A DNA stretch of 64,000 bases from Bin5 sp965208965 (GTDB lineage: Bacteria > Chloroflexota > Anaerolineae > Caldilineales > Caldilineaceae): NCBI GenBank assembly GCA_965208965.1, contig OZ242384.1:5332001-5396000 (forward strand), given 5' to 3'. The notes under the pieces are model-generated. The model ran no database searches and was not told the DNA's origin. It worked only from the letters and a program-made list of their open reading frames with translations. The translations under genes were made by a program, and so were the position numbers. Positions 18,195 through 27,239 of this stretch are shown here, one piece after another (the stretch's first letter is position 1; every line of letters begins with the position of its first letter).

Positions 18195-19076
18195 ATGATA
18201 GTTCTTTGCGACGATTGCGGCCACTTAGTTTACGAATCAGATACAATGTTGATCAATGAGCTAGTGACGTGTGAAGATTGTTTCACTGTTGGAGGAGCTT
18301 GGCCGCAAGGAGTGTCACAGGCGAAATCTTGCTTCAGTTGCGGCGACCAAATCCACGGGGAGAAGAGTGGACTTTGCCCCAACTGTACAGATGCCTCAAG
18401 TATCTACCACTTGCGAATGCAGCTAGCTATACTCGCAGATTCTGCATCGCTCCACACTTTGTCCTTTGCCGCCAGACTCAGTCCTTGGCGAGGCCGTTCG
18501 CTGGAGGAGATCGGGTTGGCTAGTGTTCGAAGTACGTTGCTGGAGGTATCTGAAGCCACCCAGTCGAGGGACCTTATTGACGGAACCAGGAGAGTGCTTG
18601 CCACGGAATCTGACAGCGAAGCGCTACGATACCTTTTGGTCCTTGCCCTAGCCAAAAACCCAGGGGTGCCAGACAATGTTGTAGTTGATGAGACCCGGGT
18701 ACTTCTCCGAACTGCACGCACGATGGAGTTGTCAGGGGGATGGTTGGATCTTGAATTGATAAAGGACATATCTGGCCTGCGCAAGGACCTAGCCGCGAGG
18801 ATGGTAAGTACGACAATTGCCTACGACGATGGATTACCTTTTGCCAGGCGAGTCTTGTCTGAAGGGGAGTCAATTGAAAAAAGAGTGAGGCTCATCGCGT
18901 TGAACCGCATAGTCTCAAATGTGGCGGAGGCGGTTTCGATGTCTACTCGATACTACAACTCATTAGCACTGAAGCTGCTTTCTGACGCGATGTATTCAAC
19001 ACTGGATTCAGTCAAAGGGATCAGCCAGTTTTACAACTTGGATCCTTCTGGAGATCAGAATGACAAAAGAAACTAG
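18195..19076 (+). CDS. Unknown protein with two N-terminal zinc ribbons
   Basis: A 293-residue protein of no recognised family. The first 65 residues contain two four-Cys zinc-binding units: C5-x2-C8 with C26-x2-C29, and C46-x2-C49 with C61-x2-C64. The remaining 220 residues are predicted mostly helical with no membrane segment or signal peptide. Codon use and base composition are clearly more AT-rich than the flanking catabolic genes, which suggests recent acquisition. No good ribosome site precedes the ATG. Its last 17 nt overlap the start of the coiled-coil gene, so the two form a translationally coupled pair, and a joint function is likely. Zinc ribbons can bind nucleic acid or protein; nothing here decides between them. 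Confidence 0.7.
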   Translation: MIVLCDDCGHLVYESDTMLINELVTCEDCFTVGGAWPQGVSQAKSCFSCGDQIHGEKSGLCPNCTDASSIYHLRMQLAILADSASLHTLSFAARLSPWRGRSLEEIGLASVRSTLLEVSEATQSRDLIDGTRRVLATESDSEALRYLLVLALAKNPGVPDNVVVDETRVLLRTARTMELSGGWLDLELIKDISGLRKDLAARMVSTTIAYDDGLPFARRVLSEGESIEKRVRLIALNRIVSNVAEAVSMSTRYYNSLALKLLSDAMYSTLDSVKGISQFYNLDPSGDQNDKRN

Positions 19077-19569
19077 CTATGACATTAGTGCGACTATCCA
19101 AGAGGCTGAAGAGAGTATTCTTAGAATCTCGGAGGAGTTGCGCCGCATGAAAACTGCGGCGGATCTGCTGGAGGAATCCGGAAAGCGATCCGTTCGCCTG
19201 CAAGTCGCGGTAGAAGGGCTGGTTGTAGAGATTGGGACTTTGGTAGAGCTCAGCGGGCAAATAGTAGATACCATGAAAGAATTGGAAGTTGGCGGACTAA
19301 CATCGGAACTGCGTACAACTCTGATCCAATGCGTAGAGGAATTGAAATCGGAAGTTACTGCGGAGTCCAAGAGCGCAACCGAGAGAGTAGGCTCGGAAGT
19401 GCAGACAGCGCTTTCGCAGCGAATGGATCAACTGATCTCAGGGCTCAGTTCCAAGACTTTGTCTGCCAATGATGCAGTGATGGACCGCCTCGACACGCTC
19501 GGGGAGCAGATCGTGGAACTCCGACAATTGGTCGAACAGTCGTCAAAGAGAAGGGGGCTGTTTGGATAG
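19060..19569 (+). CDS. Unknown coiled-coil protein
   Basis: A 169-residue, highly charged, almost entirely alpha-helical protein with heptad-like spacing of Leu, Ile and Val (ESILRISEELRRMKTAADLL, QRMDQLISGLSSKT, EQIVELRQLVEQSS) and no Cys clusters or hydrophobic membrane segment. It overlaps the end of the zinc-ribbon gene by 17 nt in another frame, typical of translational coupling. Long coiled coils like this often act as oligomerisation partners or adaptors. It ends in a basic KRRGLFG tail. The gene shares the AT-richer composition of its partner. It matches no family I recognise. Confidence 0.68.
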   Translation: MTKETSYDISATIQEAEESILRISEELRRMKTAADLLEESGKRSVRLQVAVEGLVVEIGTLVELSGQIVDTMKELEVGGLTSELRTTLIQCVEELKSEVTAESKSATERVGSEVQTALSQRMDQLISGLSSKTLSANDAVMDRLDTLGEQIVELRQLVEQSSKRRGLFG

Positions 19570-19713
19570 TTATCTCTCAACGATTCAGTTCCGGCAATCT
19601 TTCCCGACACCTATTCGTTGAGGGATGGAGCGCCTTTACGCTACCTTCGAGTGTCGGAGCACCTAGTTGGCGAAACTGATGATGGTAATTCTGAGTCATT
19701 TGAGGTAATCTCT

Positions 19714-20873
19714 ATGCACCTATCCGATGTCCGCCGCCTCACCCCCATAACCCGCGAGTACGCCTACTTTCAGAGCAGCGGGTTCTCGCCGAAGATGGAG
19801 CCGGTGATCGAGGAGACGAACCGCTGGGCGCAGTTTCAGAACGCCGGCGGGGCCGCGCCCGGGATTAACGAAGAGATTCTGGGGGTGTTCGAGGCGACTA
19901 GGGAGAAAGTCGTACAGTCGACGAACGCCGACGGCGACGAGGATATGTTGGGCGAGATCACGACGGTCGGTATCAACATCGTTGCCAATGGGATCAACTG
20001 TCAGACGGTTGACGATGTAATACTGAGCGACAAGGAGAAGCCTGGCAACCGCATAACTTGGTACAGCTTTGTTCATCGGAATGGCATCGAGTTGCGGTTT
20101 CCGCAGTTCGTCCGCTCAGAACAGCGGATGCTGGAACAGCATTAGCCGATGCTCGATGAGCGCACGCGAGTCGTTTCGCTCGGCCATGTTTGCCTCCGCA
20201 CAGGGCAGCGAATTCCGGCACGAGCCTTGGTCGATTTTGCTCATGAGAGGGGTGTTCCTGTATTACGGGACGGGCCCAGGCCTGGGGCGCTTTTCCGGGT
20301 GATATGCGCAAGTTGGACTGCGTTCTTTGCGCCTTCAGCAGGCACAAGTACACCTTGGTTCCCTGGGGCACTGGCGGCTTCTACGTGCGCCGGGTGATGA
20401 TTCTCTCGATCCAGCCGAGTTGGGCAGACTCCCATCCGCAGAAGGGCTTCGATTTGGTGGGTGGCCTGACTTTGCTAGATGTTGCCAAGCGCTTCCCATT
20501 CGGGAAGCGCAATCTGGTCGAATTTGGCGAGCCGACCAACCCGGCGTCGATCGATCGGTTGGCGTATGCCGACTGGTGGAACAGCAACGGCTTCCTGGCG
20601 ATTCAACTGGAGTCGGTGGAGGCGGTAATCAATGCGGGCAAGCTGGCCAAGCCGGGCGTTGATCTGCTGGCGTTTGGGCCGAACGATCTGCGCTTCAGCA
20701 TGGAGAGTCTGCCGCACAGTCCGTTCAAGACGGTGGACGAGTGCATCCGGCATGTGCTGGAGCAGATGAAGGACAGCGCAGTGCAGGTGAGTTTGGGGGC
20801 GACCACCGAGGAGGAGAGGGACAGGCTAATTGAGCTGGGGGTGACGGCGTTGCAGGTGGCGCCGGGGTTGTGA
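19714..20873 (+). pseudogene. Chimeric pseudogene: broken class V aminotransferase fused to the tail of an HpcH aldolase
   Basis: Codons from 19714 (MHLSDVRRLTPIT) match the intact class V aminotransferase at 27240-28388 closely. The copy is broken by an in-frame TAG at 20143-20145 where the intact gene has a Glu codon, and by a one-base deletion in a G-run near 20272 that shifts the frame. The aminotransferase part then continues to about 20517. From there the sequence becomes the last 120 or so codons of the HpcH aldolase family (compare 17166-17531), in frame with the shifted reading. The junction falls on a shared ten-base stretch, CGCAAT(C/T)TGG, present in both parent genes. An open 189-codon stretch (20304-20873) survives but spans parts of two folds, so a functional product is unlikely. 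Confidence 0.88.
20508..20517 (+). other. Recombination junction with shared 10-bp microhomology
   Basis: CGCAATCTGG here corresponds to 28035-28044 in the intact aminotransferase and to CGCAATTTGG at 17166-17175 in the intact aldolase. Upstream similarity is to the aminotransferase and downstream similarity to the aldolase, so the crossover lies in or just after this stretch. Confidence 0.75.
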
Positions 20874-21011
20874 GCGCTTCGACCGCCGACACTTCCGCAG
20901 AGCCTCCTCTCCATCGGACGATTCCCGTTTCAGTTCATTCAGCCACAGCCTGTTCCAAAATATATCCCAGTTCAAAGGCGGTCTGATTTCCCCTGAATGC
21001 TGGACCTGGGG

Positions 21012-21017
21012 TACAAT
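21012..21017 (+). promoter_or_regulatory. Possible -10 box (TACAAT) for the 21155 operon
   Basis: TACAAT matches five of six consensus bases and lies 137 nt upstream of the binding-protein ATG. No good -35 is present at 16-18 nt, unlike the other four importer operons, so this is a weak call. The rest of the 281-nt gap 20874-21154 shows nothing else recognisable. Confidence 0.3.
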
Positions 21018-21154
21018 CCGCACCATTCCGCACGCCTTCATTGGCGACTCCAGCATTTGTACCGAACGCCCCAATTTATCCTCTCTTTGGGACGCGTCGG
21101 TCTAGATCCCGCAGCTTCCCATTCATCTCATCACTCTCAACAGGAGAACATCCC

Positions 21155-22831
21155 ATGAAGCGCTACTCAGTTTGGATGGCTATCCTCATCTTCAGTCTGC
21201 TCATCGTCGGCTGTGTCGCGGCAGCGCCTGCCGGCGAGATGATGGAAGATGAGGGCCCCAAGGTACTGGTCGTAGGCACCTCGCAGGAGCCGGAAAACGT
21301 GTTTGTCATGTGGGGCTCGACGCGCACCGGCTCGGACGTGATGTCCTTCATGTGGCGCAAGCCGATTTCTTTCGGTGGCGACAACCAGCCCTTCGCCGAG
21401 ATCCTGGAGTCGCTGCCCAGCCAGGCCGACGGCACCTGGGTCGTGGACGAAGAGGCGGGGACGATGCAGGTAACCTACAAGTTCAGGCAGGGGCTGAAAT
21501 GGTCCGACGGCGAGGAGATCACCGTCCATGACCTTGCCATGGCTTTCGAGATTACCTCGGACCCCAACTACATCTACTATTCGGAGAGCTTCCCGGTCGA
21601 AAGTGTCGAGATCGTTGACAACTACACGGCAATTCTCCACTACAAGGGGATCAATCTGTTCCCCGACCAGGAAGTGCGCACGCACGTGATTCCTGAGCAT
21701 GTCTACCGGCCGCTGTGGGAAGAGGCCAAGGCCAAGGGCGGCAACGTGTGGGAAAACTTCGGCAACATCGAGCAGGTTGCCATCAAGCCGGTCGTAAACG
21801 GACCTTACATGTTGGAAGAGTGGGTGCCGGGCAGCCATATCCGCCTGGTCCGCAACCCGCACTTCAACGTTGGTGAAGAGCCTTCTATCGATGAGGTCCT
21901 CTACCGCATCATCCCCGACCTGAACAGTCTGGCGGTGAGCGTCGCCAGCGGCCAGGTGCATTTGACCGACGGCTGGCTTTCGCTGGAGCAGGCCAACGCC
22001 ATGGAATCGGCCCCCGAGGTCGACCCCATTTTCGTGCCGGCGCTGTGGCTGGAACACGCGACGATTCAGGTCAACCGCCCGCCCTTGAGCGACAAGCTGG
22101 TTCGCCAGGCCGTCCTGACCGCCATCGACCGCGACGGTATCAACGAAGCCCTGTTCAAAGGGCAGCAGCCGCCGGCCCATTCGTGGATCAACTCGGCGCA
22201 TCCCGCCTACAACCCGGACGTGCGCCAGTATAACTACGATCCTGACGAGGCGCTCAGGCTATTGGCCGAGGCCGGTTACACGCCCAACGCCGACGGTCAA
22301 CTGGCCGACAGCGACGGCAACCTGTTGGAAATCCCCATCATTACGATCTCAGGAGACCGAACGCGCGAGCAGGTTTCTGCGCTGGTTCAGGCCCAGTGGC
22401 AGGAAATTGGCATCACGACCGAGGTGAAACCGGTTTCGGCGCGGCTACTTTTCTCCGAGACACTCTTTGATCCGCCCAACTTCGAGGGCATCGCGATCTG
22501 GCGCTGGGTCTTCAATGCCAGGGTCGAGCCCCGCGGCTTCTGGTACCCCGGCGAGTCGGCTGCGCAGTTGGACCAGCTCTTCGCCGAGGGCAATACCTGG
22601 GCAGAGAATGAGCGCAATAAGGAGTTGATCGACATGATCGACGCCGAACTGGACCAGGATAAGCGCTACGCGCTGTTGCAGGAACAGCAGGCGATTTGGG
22701 CGGAAGAGTTGCCCGTGTTGCCGATCTACTGGCACGTGCGCGTGGCGACCGTCAACACCGCACTGGAAGGCTACCAGCCTGCGGACCAGGCCATGGTCGG
22801 CTGGAACGTAGAGACCTGGGAACTGGAGTAG
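21155..22831 (+). CDS. ABC importer substrate-binding lipoprotein, family 5
   Basis: A 558-residue solute-binding protein. The signal segment SVWMAILIFSLLIVGC ends in a lipobox Cys, followed by AAAPAGEMMEDEGP, the same acidic linker style as the other binding proteins here. Family-5 features include YKFRQGLKWSDGEEITVHDLAMAF and QAVLTAIDRDGINEALF. The ATG at 21155 has an AGGAG site 8 nt upstream; an upstream in-frame extension of 38 codons lacks signal-peptide character and is rejected. It leads an importer without its own ATPases. Downstream enzymes (a putative carbohydrate-active protein and a class V aminotransferase) hint at an amino-sugar or glycoconjugate substrate, but this is only inference. 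Confidence 0.92.
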   Translation: MKRYSVWMAILIFSLLIVGCVAAAPAGEMMEDEGPKVLVVGTSQEPENVFVMWGSTRTGSDVMSFMWRKPISFGGDNQPFAEILESLPSQADGTWVVDEEAGTMQVTYKFRQGLKWSDGEEITVHDLAMAFEITSDPNYIYYSESFPVESVEIVDNYTAILHYKGINLFPDQEVRTHVIPEHVYRPLWEEAKAKGGNVWENFGNIEQVAIKPVVNGPYMLEEWVPGSHIRLVRNPHFNVGEEPSIDEVLYRIIPDLNSLAVSVASGQVHLTDGWLSLEQANAMESAPEVDPIFVPALWLEHATIQVNRPPLSDKLVRQAVLTAIDRDGINEALFKGQQPPAHSWINSAHPAYNPDVRQYNYDPDEALRLLAEAGYTPNADGQLADSDGNLLEIPIITISGDRTREQVSALVQAQWQEIGITTEVKPVSARLLFSETLFDPPNFEGIAIWRWVFNARVEPRGFWYPGESAAQLDQLFAEGNTWAENERNKELIDMIDAELDQDKRYALLQEQQAIWAEELPVLPIYWHVRVATVNTALEGYQPADQAMVGWNVETWELE

Positions 22832-22845
22832 AACTCGTATCTCGC

Positions 22846-22882
22846 GAGCAGGGCAGGTGGTTTGGCGCCGCCTGCCCTGCTC
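22846..22882 (+). promoter_or_regulatory. Stem-loop between binding-protein and permease genes
   Basis: A 15-bp stem (22846-22860 with 22868-22882, one G-U pair) closes a 7-nt loop TTTGGCG, 15 nt after the stop codon. No U-run follows. It has the same position as the stem-loops after the other four binding-protein genes. Confidence 0.7.
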
Positions 22883-22951
22883 CTGGCACGATGCCGGCGG
22901 CCGTGTCCTCATGCGTCCGTCGGGTAACGATGCTGCAACAGTTTACCGCCC

Positions 22952-23908
22952 ATGAGCCAGTACATCCTGCGCCGCTTTCTTCAGATGATCCCCACAGTGT
23001 TGATCATCACAGTGGCCGTATTCTGGATGCTGAAACTGGCTCCGGGTGATCCTCTCGACCTCCTTCTGGCGGGCAACCCGGACATATCACCCGAGCACGT
23101 CGAACACATTAAGAAGCTTTATGGGTACGACCGGCCGATCTATGAGCAGTACGGAAGGTGGCTGTGGCAGGTGGCGCAGGGCAATCTGGGCTACTCACGC
23201 ATCTATCACCGACCCGTTCTCTCGATCATACCGGACCGGCTATTGAACACGCTGGTGCTGACCGGTTCGAGCCTTTTGCTGAGCCTGCTGGTTGCCATCC
23301 CCATCGGCGTCTACACCGCCCTGCGCCAGTATTCGCTACTGGACTACCTGTTCTCATTTCTGTCCTTCTTCGGAATCGCCATGCCCGTCTTCTGGTTTGG
23401 CTTGATCCTGATCCTGCTGTTATCCGTTCAACTAAAACTATTGCCGCCAGGGGGCCATTACTCATTGGAACAGAATGTAGGAATCTTTACCGTCCTGCGC
23501 TATTCCATCATGCCCGTTATCGTGCTTAGCCTGTTCAGCATGGCAAGTTGGATGCGCTACATGCGGTCCGGGATGCTGGAGGTGATCCATGAGGACTATG
23601 TGCGAACCGCACGCGCCAAAGGTCTGGCGGAGGGCAGAGTGGTCGTCCGACATGCACTAAAGAATGCACTGATTCCCATGGTGACGCTGATTGCGTTGAG
23701 TATTCCCGGCCTCATCAGCGGCGCAGTGCTGACCGAGACGATATTTTCATGGCCGGGCATGGGACGGTTGATCTACGATTCGCTCATCAACAATGATTTC
23801 AATATCGCCATGGCGGTCTTCCTGATCTTCGCCTTTCTCGTGGCTTTGTTCAACCTCGCGGCCGACATTCTCTACGCCTTCATCGACCCCAGAGTGGTCT
23901 ACACATGA
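22952..23908 (+). CDS. ABC importer permease, DppB/OppB type
   Basis: A 318-residue six-helix permease. TM1 is MIPTVLIITVAVFWMLKLAPGDPLDLLL, with the family's PGDP sequence, and the segment KLYGYDRPIYEQYGRWLWQ follows. The EAA loop EDYVRTARAKGLAEGRVVVRHALKNALIP contacts the ATPase. The end reads YAFIDPRVVYT, a standard finish. It forms the channel with the DppC-type partner at 23993. The ATPases for this complex are not encoded in this module. Confidence 0.92.
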   Translation: MSQYILRRFLQMIPTVLIITVAVFWMLKLAPGDPLDLLLAGNPDISPEHVEHIKKLYGYDRPIYEQYGRWLWQVAQGNLGYSRIYHRPVLSIIPDRLLNTLVLTGSSLLLSLLVAIPIGVYTALRQYSLLDYLFSFLSFFGIAMPVFWFGLILILLLSVQLKLLPPGGHYSLEQNVGIFTVLRYSIMPVIVLSLFSMASWMRYMRSGMLEVIHEDYVRTARAKGLAEGRVVVRHALKNALIPMVTLIALSIPGLISGAVLTETIFSWPGMGRLIYDSLINNDFNIAMAVFLIFAFLVALFNLAADILYAFIDPRVVYT

Positions 23909-23992
23909 TCGATCACGGCCTGGTTTCAGAGAAACGGCTCAAGCCCCCAGAAATGGAGGGCCTCTTTACGTACTTTGGAACTGGGGACTGAC

Positions 23993-24871
23993 ATGGCAAA
24001 CGAGCTGATCCAGGAACAACAGACACGTACATACTGGCAGGATGTCTGGCAGCGATTACGCCGTCATCGCGTAGCGCTCGTGGCGCTTATCGTGTTCGGG
24101 GTGATCATTCTTTACTCGGCGGCAGGCCCGTTGTTTTCCTCCTACTCGATTTCCAAAACGGATCTGCGGTCGCGCCTTATTGCGCCTACCTCAGAGCACT
24201 ACTTCGGAACCGATGAACTGGGAAGGGATATCGCCTTACGCATCATGGTAGGAGGGCGCGTTTCGCTCTTTGTCGGATTCAGTGTTTCGCTGGTCAGCCT
24301 GTTGATCGGTGTCGTGATCGGCTCGACTTCCGGGTATTTCGGCGGCCATCTGGACAGCGTCCTTATGCGCTTTACCGATATTATGCTTTCGATTCCCAGC
24401 CTGCCGCTATTGCTCATACTTTCCCGCTATGGGGGTGGGTCGGTGTTGAGCATTATCCTGATCCTCTCGGTGTTCAGCTGGATGGGGCTGGCGCGCATCG
24501 TGCGCGGTACAATCCTTTCAATCAAGCAGCGCGATTTTGTGGAGGCGGCGCGCATGACCGGCGCCCGCAACGGACGCATCGTTTTCCGTCATATCCTGCC
24601 CAGTACGCTGGCCCCAGTCATCGTCAACGCGACCCTGACGTTGGGCTTCGCCATTATCGCCGAATCGAGTCTCAGTTATCTCGGACTGGGCGTTCAGCCG
24701 CCGACACCGACTTGGGGGCAGATGCTGATCGGCGCTCAACAGTTCATGGAGACCGCGCCGTGGCTGGCTCTGATTCCTGGACTATTTCTCTTCGTGACCC
24801 TGTTGTGCATAAACTTTCTTGGCGACGGGCTGCGGGATGCGCTTGATCCCAAGATGACGCTGCAAAACTGA
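23993..24871 (+). CDS. ABC importer permease, DppC/OppC type
   Basis: A 292-residue permease. It has the motif FGTDELGRDIALRIMVGGRVS after the first periplasmic region, the EAA loop RDFVEAARMTGARNGRIVFRHILPSTLAPV and LGLGVQPPTPTWGQM near the end. I use the ATG at 23993 (MANELIQ), because the in-frame TTG 18 nt upstream adds only MELGTD and sits in the probable ribosome site. It ends with FLGDGLRDALDPKM, the usual C-terminal signature. The next gene begins 86 nt later and is not an ATPase. Confidence 0.91.
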   Translation: MANELIQEQQTRTYWQDVWQRLRRHRVALVALIVFGVIILYSAAGPLFSSYSISKTDLRSRLIAPTSEHYFGTDELGRDIALRIMVGGRVSLFVGFSVSLVSLLIGVVIGSTSGYFGGHLDSVLMRFTDIMLSIPSLPLLLILSRYGGGSVLSIILILSVFSWMGLARIVRGTILSIKQRDFVEAARMTGARNGRIVFRHILPSTLAPVIVNATLTLGFAIIAESSLSYLGLGVQPPTPTWGQMLIGAQQFMETAPWLALIPGLFLFVTLLCINFLGDGLRDALDPKMTLQN

Positions 24872-24957
24872 GTTTCCCTACACTCGTTATCATACAGAAA
24901 TCTGGTCCGCTTATCAGACGTTCCAGGGCGTCGAGTCCACTACAGGAGTTCCCATCA

Positions 24958-27228
24958 GTGTCTTCCGAACAGTCCGAACTCTCCTCCAACATCGGAATTC
25001 TATGGAGCGAGCGCACGCGGCGCGTCAACGCCGAGGAAGCGCAACGCGCCGGAGTAGTTTACAGCTTTGAGGACGCTTGGGGGCAGGACAAGAGCTGGCT
25101 TAAGGGACAGTACGCCTATCTGGCGCCGAGCACGGTTTCAGCCTGCCTCAACCGCTTCAATCTCAAACACAGTTTTATCGGGGATAAAGAGCTGGCCGAT
25201 CATCTGGCAGAGGTTTCGCTCCTCTTCTTACCGAGCGCGCACAGTCTGACGCCGGCGGCGATAAGAGCAATCAGTTCCTGGCTGGAGAGGGACAACAGTT
25301 TCCTGTGCGTAACAGGGCCCACCAATCTGCCGCCTGAACTGCTCGGCCTGACGCGCCTGGAATTGGGTCAGACGGAGGGTTACACAGCCTGGCAGTGGCG
25401 GAGCGACAGCCTTTTCGGAGAAACTACAAAGTGGGAAGAGTGGTACATTTCAGGCTTCAAAGGCTTCGCTACATGCATAGCTGACCCAGCGGTGAGCGCC
25501 GTAGTACATGCTGATCTGCTGGAGATCAGCGGGGACTTGTCGGGACCGGAGACGGCCACACGCCAACGAATTGGCGCCGGTGTTGTTCAGACGGATAAGA
25601 GTCTCTTTATTGCGAACGCTCTCTTTGAATACATGGGGGGTGTTTGGCAGGCGCATCTGAATGCCGAGGAGGTGCGGCGCTGGTTCAACCCGTTCAACTG
25701 GGCCGAGACACTGCTTTACCAGCTGCGCGGGATACTCTGGGCTTGCGGCCAGGAGGGACATTGGGGAACGCGGCTGAGGACGTTTGGCAGCTACGACGGG
25801 GTTATGAACATCCGCCACGACCCGGACAAGTCATTGGACATGACGATGCTCCGTTACCAGGGAGAGCACCTGATTCCGGCCACGCATACATTGCTTGACG
25901 CCAACATCTCACCTGAGGCGACCACAACGGAGATGGACCAGGAGTGGGTGCGAGAGATTTCCAAGTTCCCGTTCATCGAGATCGGCCTGCACAACGATGC
26001 TATCCAGGAGACTCCGCCCAAGTGGATGATGGGGGCTAACCTCGCCCGGCACGTGATCGAGTCCGAGAAGAATCTGGGCGTTCGACTTTACACTGGCGGG
26101 CGCCACGGCGGTTACAGCGTCTATCCGGAAATGATCGACGCCATGGACTTTCTTTACCAGAACGTGCCGCACTTCCTGGGGCTGGGCACCTTCCACTTTC
26201 ACTTGATGGCCGAGTATGGGGACAGGACGCCCGATCCGGAGAAAGGTGACATGGTGGTCACCTACCAGACCCTGACCTCGCCGACGATCGCCAGCCCCGG
26301 ATTCTGGTTTCCCTTCCATGGCGTGGTCAGTACAACTGAAGAGTGCCGGCAGTTGCGCGGCTGGGACATGACACATGAGTACGACCCACCGCCTGACGTG
26401 ATCGACGCGGTTTACGAACGATCGAACAGCAGGGACCAGGACCCGGAAACCGCACTAGCGGACGGCGTTTACCAGTTGCAATATCACCCCCTGTTCACAG
26501 TGGATCCCAGCTACAACAACGGCCGCGGCACATTTGACTGGATGTGTTATGGCATCAGGCAGGCCGAGCGTCTCAATTTTTGGCAGGCGACCCAGAGAGC
26601 GATCTACCAGCGAGTTCAGGACTACGAGGACATCCAGTTTCGCGTGGCCGATAGAGGAAGATCCATTCACGCGCACAATCCGACCGACCGCACGATCGAA
26701 GAGCTCATGGTCGAAACGTCTGTCTTGCTGGGGGCGCCGGAGCAGGAGGGGCCGGACGCGCTGGGTGCGGGCGCGGTTGCCGATGACGTCGAATTTACGC
26801 AGGAGGTGGAGTACTCTTCGCTGCGCCTTGAGGGGGGCGAAGGCTCGGAAAGTGAAACCCGCTACCTGGCGCACATTGTCAGGAACCGCTTCTTTACCTT
26901 GCCGCGGATGACGCCGGGAGCATCCTGTACGGTCAGATTGGAAGGCGGCGGCCCCCAACATCCATTCGTAGCCCAGGCCAACAGCAAGAGTATGCGTTTT
27001 GTCGACGTGAGCTTCGCACAAGAGTCCGGCGAGCTAACCGTTCACGCGTACGTGATTCGCTATCATGGTCTGGTTGTGCAGGGATATGCGCCGGGCGACC
27101 GCGTTCACGTCGAGGTGGACGGCTTGGAGAGGCAGCCACTGGAGTCGGAGGATGGCCGCCTGATACTGTACTTGCAGGGCCCGGAGAATCACTTCGCCAA
27201 AAGCACAATCGTGTTGCGGAAGCTATAG
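24958..27228 (+). CDS. Large putative carbohydrate-active protein (amidotransferase-like plus deacetylase-like regions)
   Basis: A 756-residue protein starting at GTG, with AGGAG 9 nt upstream. No signal peptide. Three regions can be made out. Residues about 85-125 (LLFLPSAHSLTPAAIRAISSWLE) resemble the class-I glutamine-amidotransferase-like fold found in bacterial glycoside hydrolases and trehalose-utilisation proteins. Residues about 275-420 contain MNIRHDPD, a conserved-looking EIGLHND and FHFHLMAEYGD, reminiscent of metal-dependent polysaccharide deacetylases, where Asp and His bind a metal. The last 170 residues look like beta-sandwich domains. I do not recognise the exact family. Its position after importer genes and before an aminotransferase suggests it processes an imported glycan-like compound. 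Confidence 0.72.
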   Translation: MSSEQSELSSNIGILWSERTRRVNAEEAQRAGVVYSFEDAWGQDKSWLKGQYAYLAPSTVSACLNRFNLKHSFIGDKELADHLAEVSLLFLPSAHSLTPAAIRAISSWLERDNSFLCVTGPTNLPPELLGLTRLELGQTEGYTAWQWRSDSLFGETTKWEEWYISGFKGFATCIADPAVSAVVHADLLEISGDLSGPETATRQRIGAGVVQTDKSLFIANALFEYMGGVWQAHLNAEEVRRWFNPFNWAETLLYQLRGILWACGQEGHWGTRLRTFGSYDGVMNIRHDPDKSLDMTMLRYQGEHLIPATHTLLDANISPEATTTEMDQEWVREISKFPFIEIGLHNDAIQETPPKWMMGANLARHVIESEKNLGVRLYTGGRHGGYSVYPEMIDAMDFLYQNVPHFLGLGTFHFHLMAEYGDRTPDPEKGDMVVTYQTLTSPTIASPGFWFPFHGVVSTTEECRQLRGWDMTHEYDPPPDVIDAVYERSNSRDQDPETALADGVYQLQYHPLFTVDPSYNNGRGTFDWMCYGIRQAERLNFWQATQRAIYQRVQDYEDIQFRVADRGRSIHAHNPTDRTIEELMVETSVLLGAPEQEGPDALGAGAVADDVEFTQEVEYSSLRLEGGEGSESETRYLAHIVRNRFFTLPRMTPGASCTVRLEGGGPQHPFVAQANSKSMRFVDVSFAQESGELTVHAYVIRYHGLVVQGYAPGDRVHVEVDGLERQPLESEDGRLILYLQGPENHFAKSTIVLRKL

Positions 27229-27239
27229 AGGAAGAGAAA

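Noticed and set aside
20210..20225. GAATTCCGGCACGAGC resembles the EcoRI adapter of old cDNA libraries, hinting at vector contamination.
   Set aside because: The intact homologue at 27240 aligns here without any gap (CGGCTGCCGGCGCGAGC in the same place), so the match is a chance result of decay in the pseudogene.
20149..20397. Apparent separate small gene after the nonsense codon.
   Set aside because: It is the same-frame continuation of the broken aminotransferase and loses similarity exactly where the one-base deletion shifts the frame.
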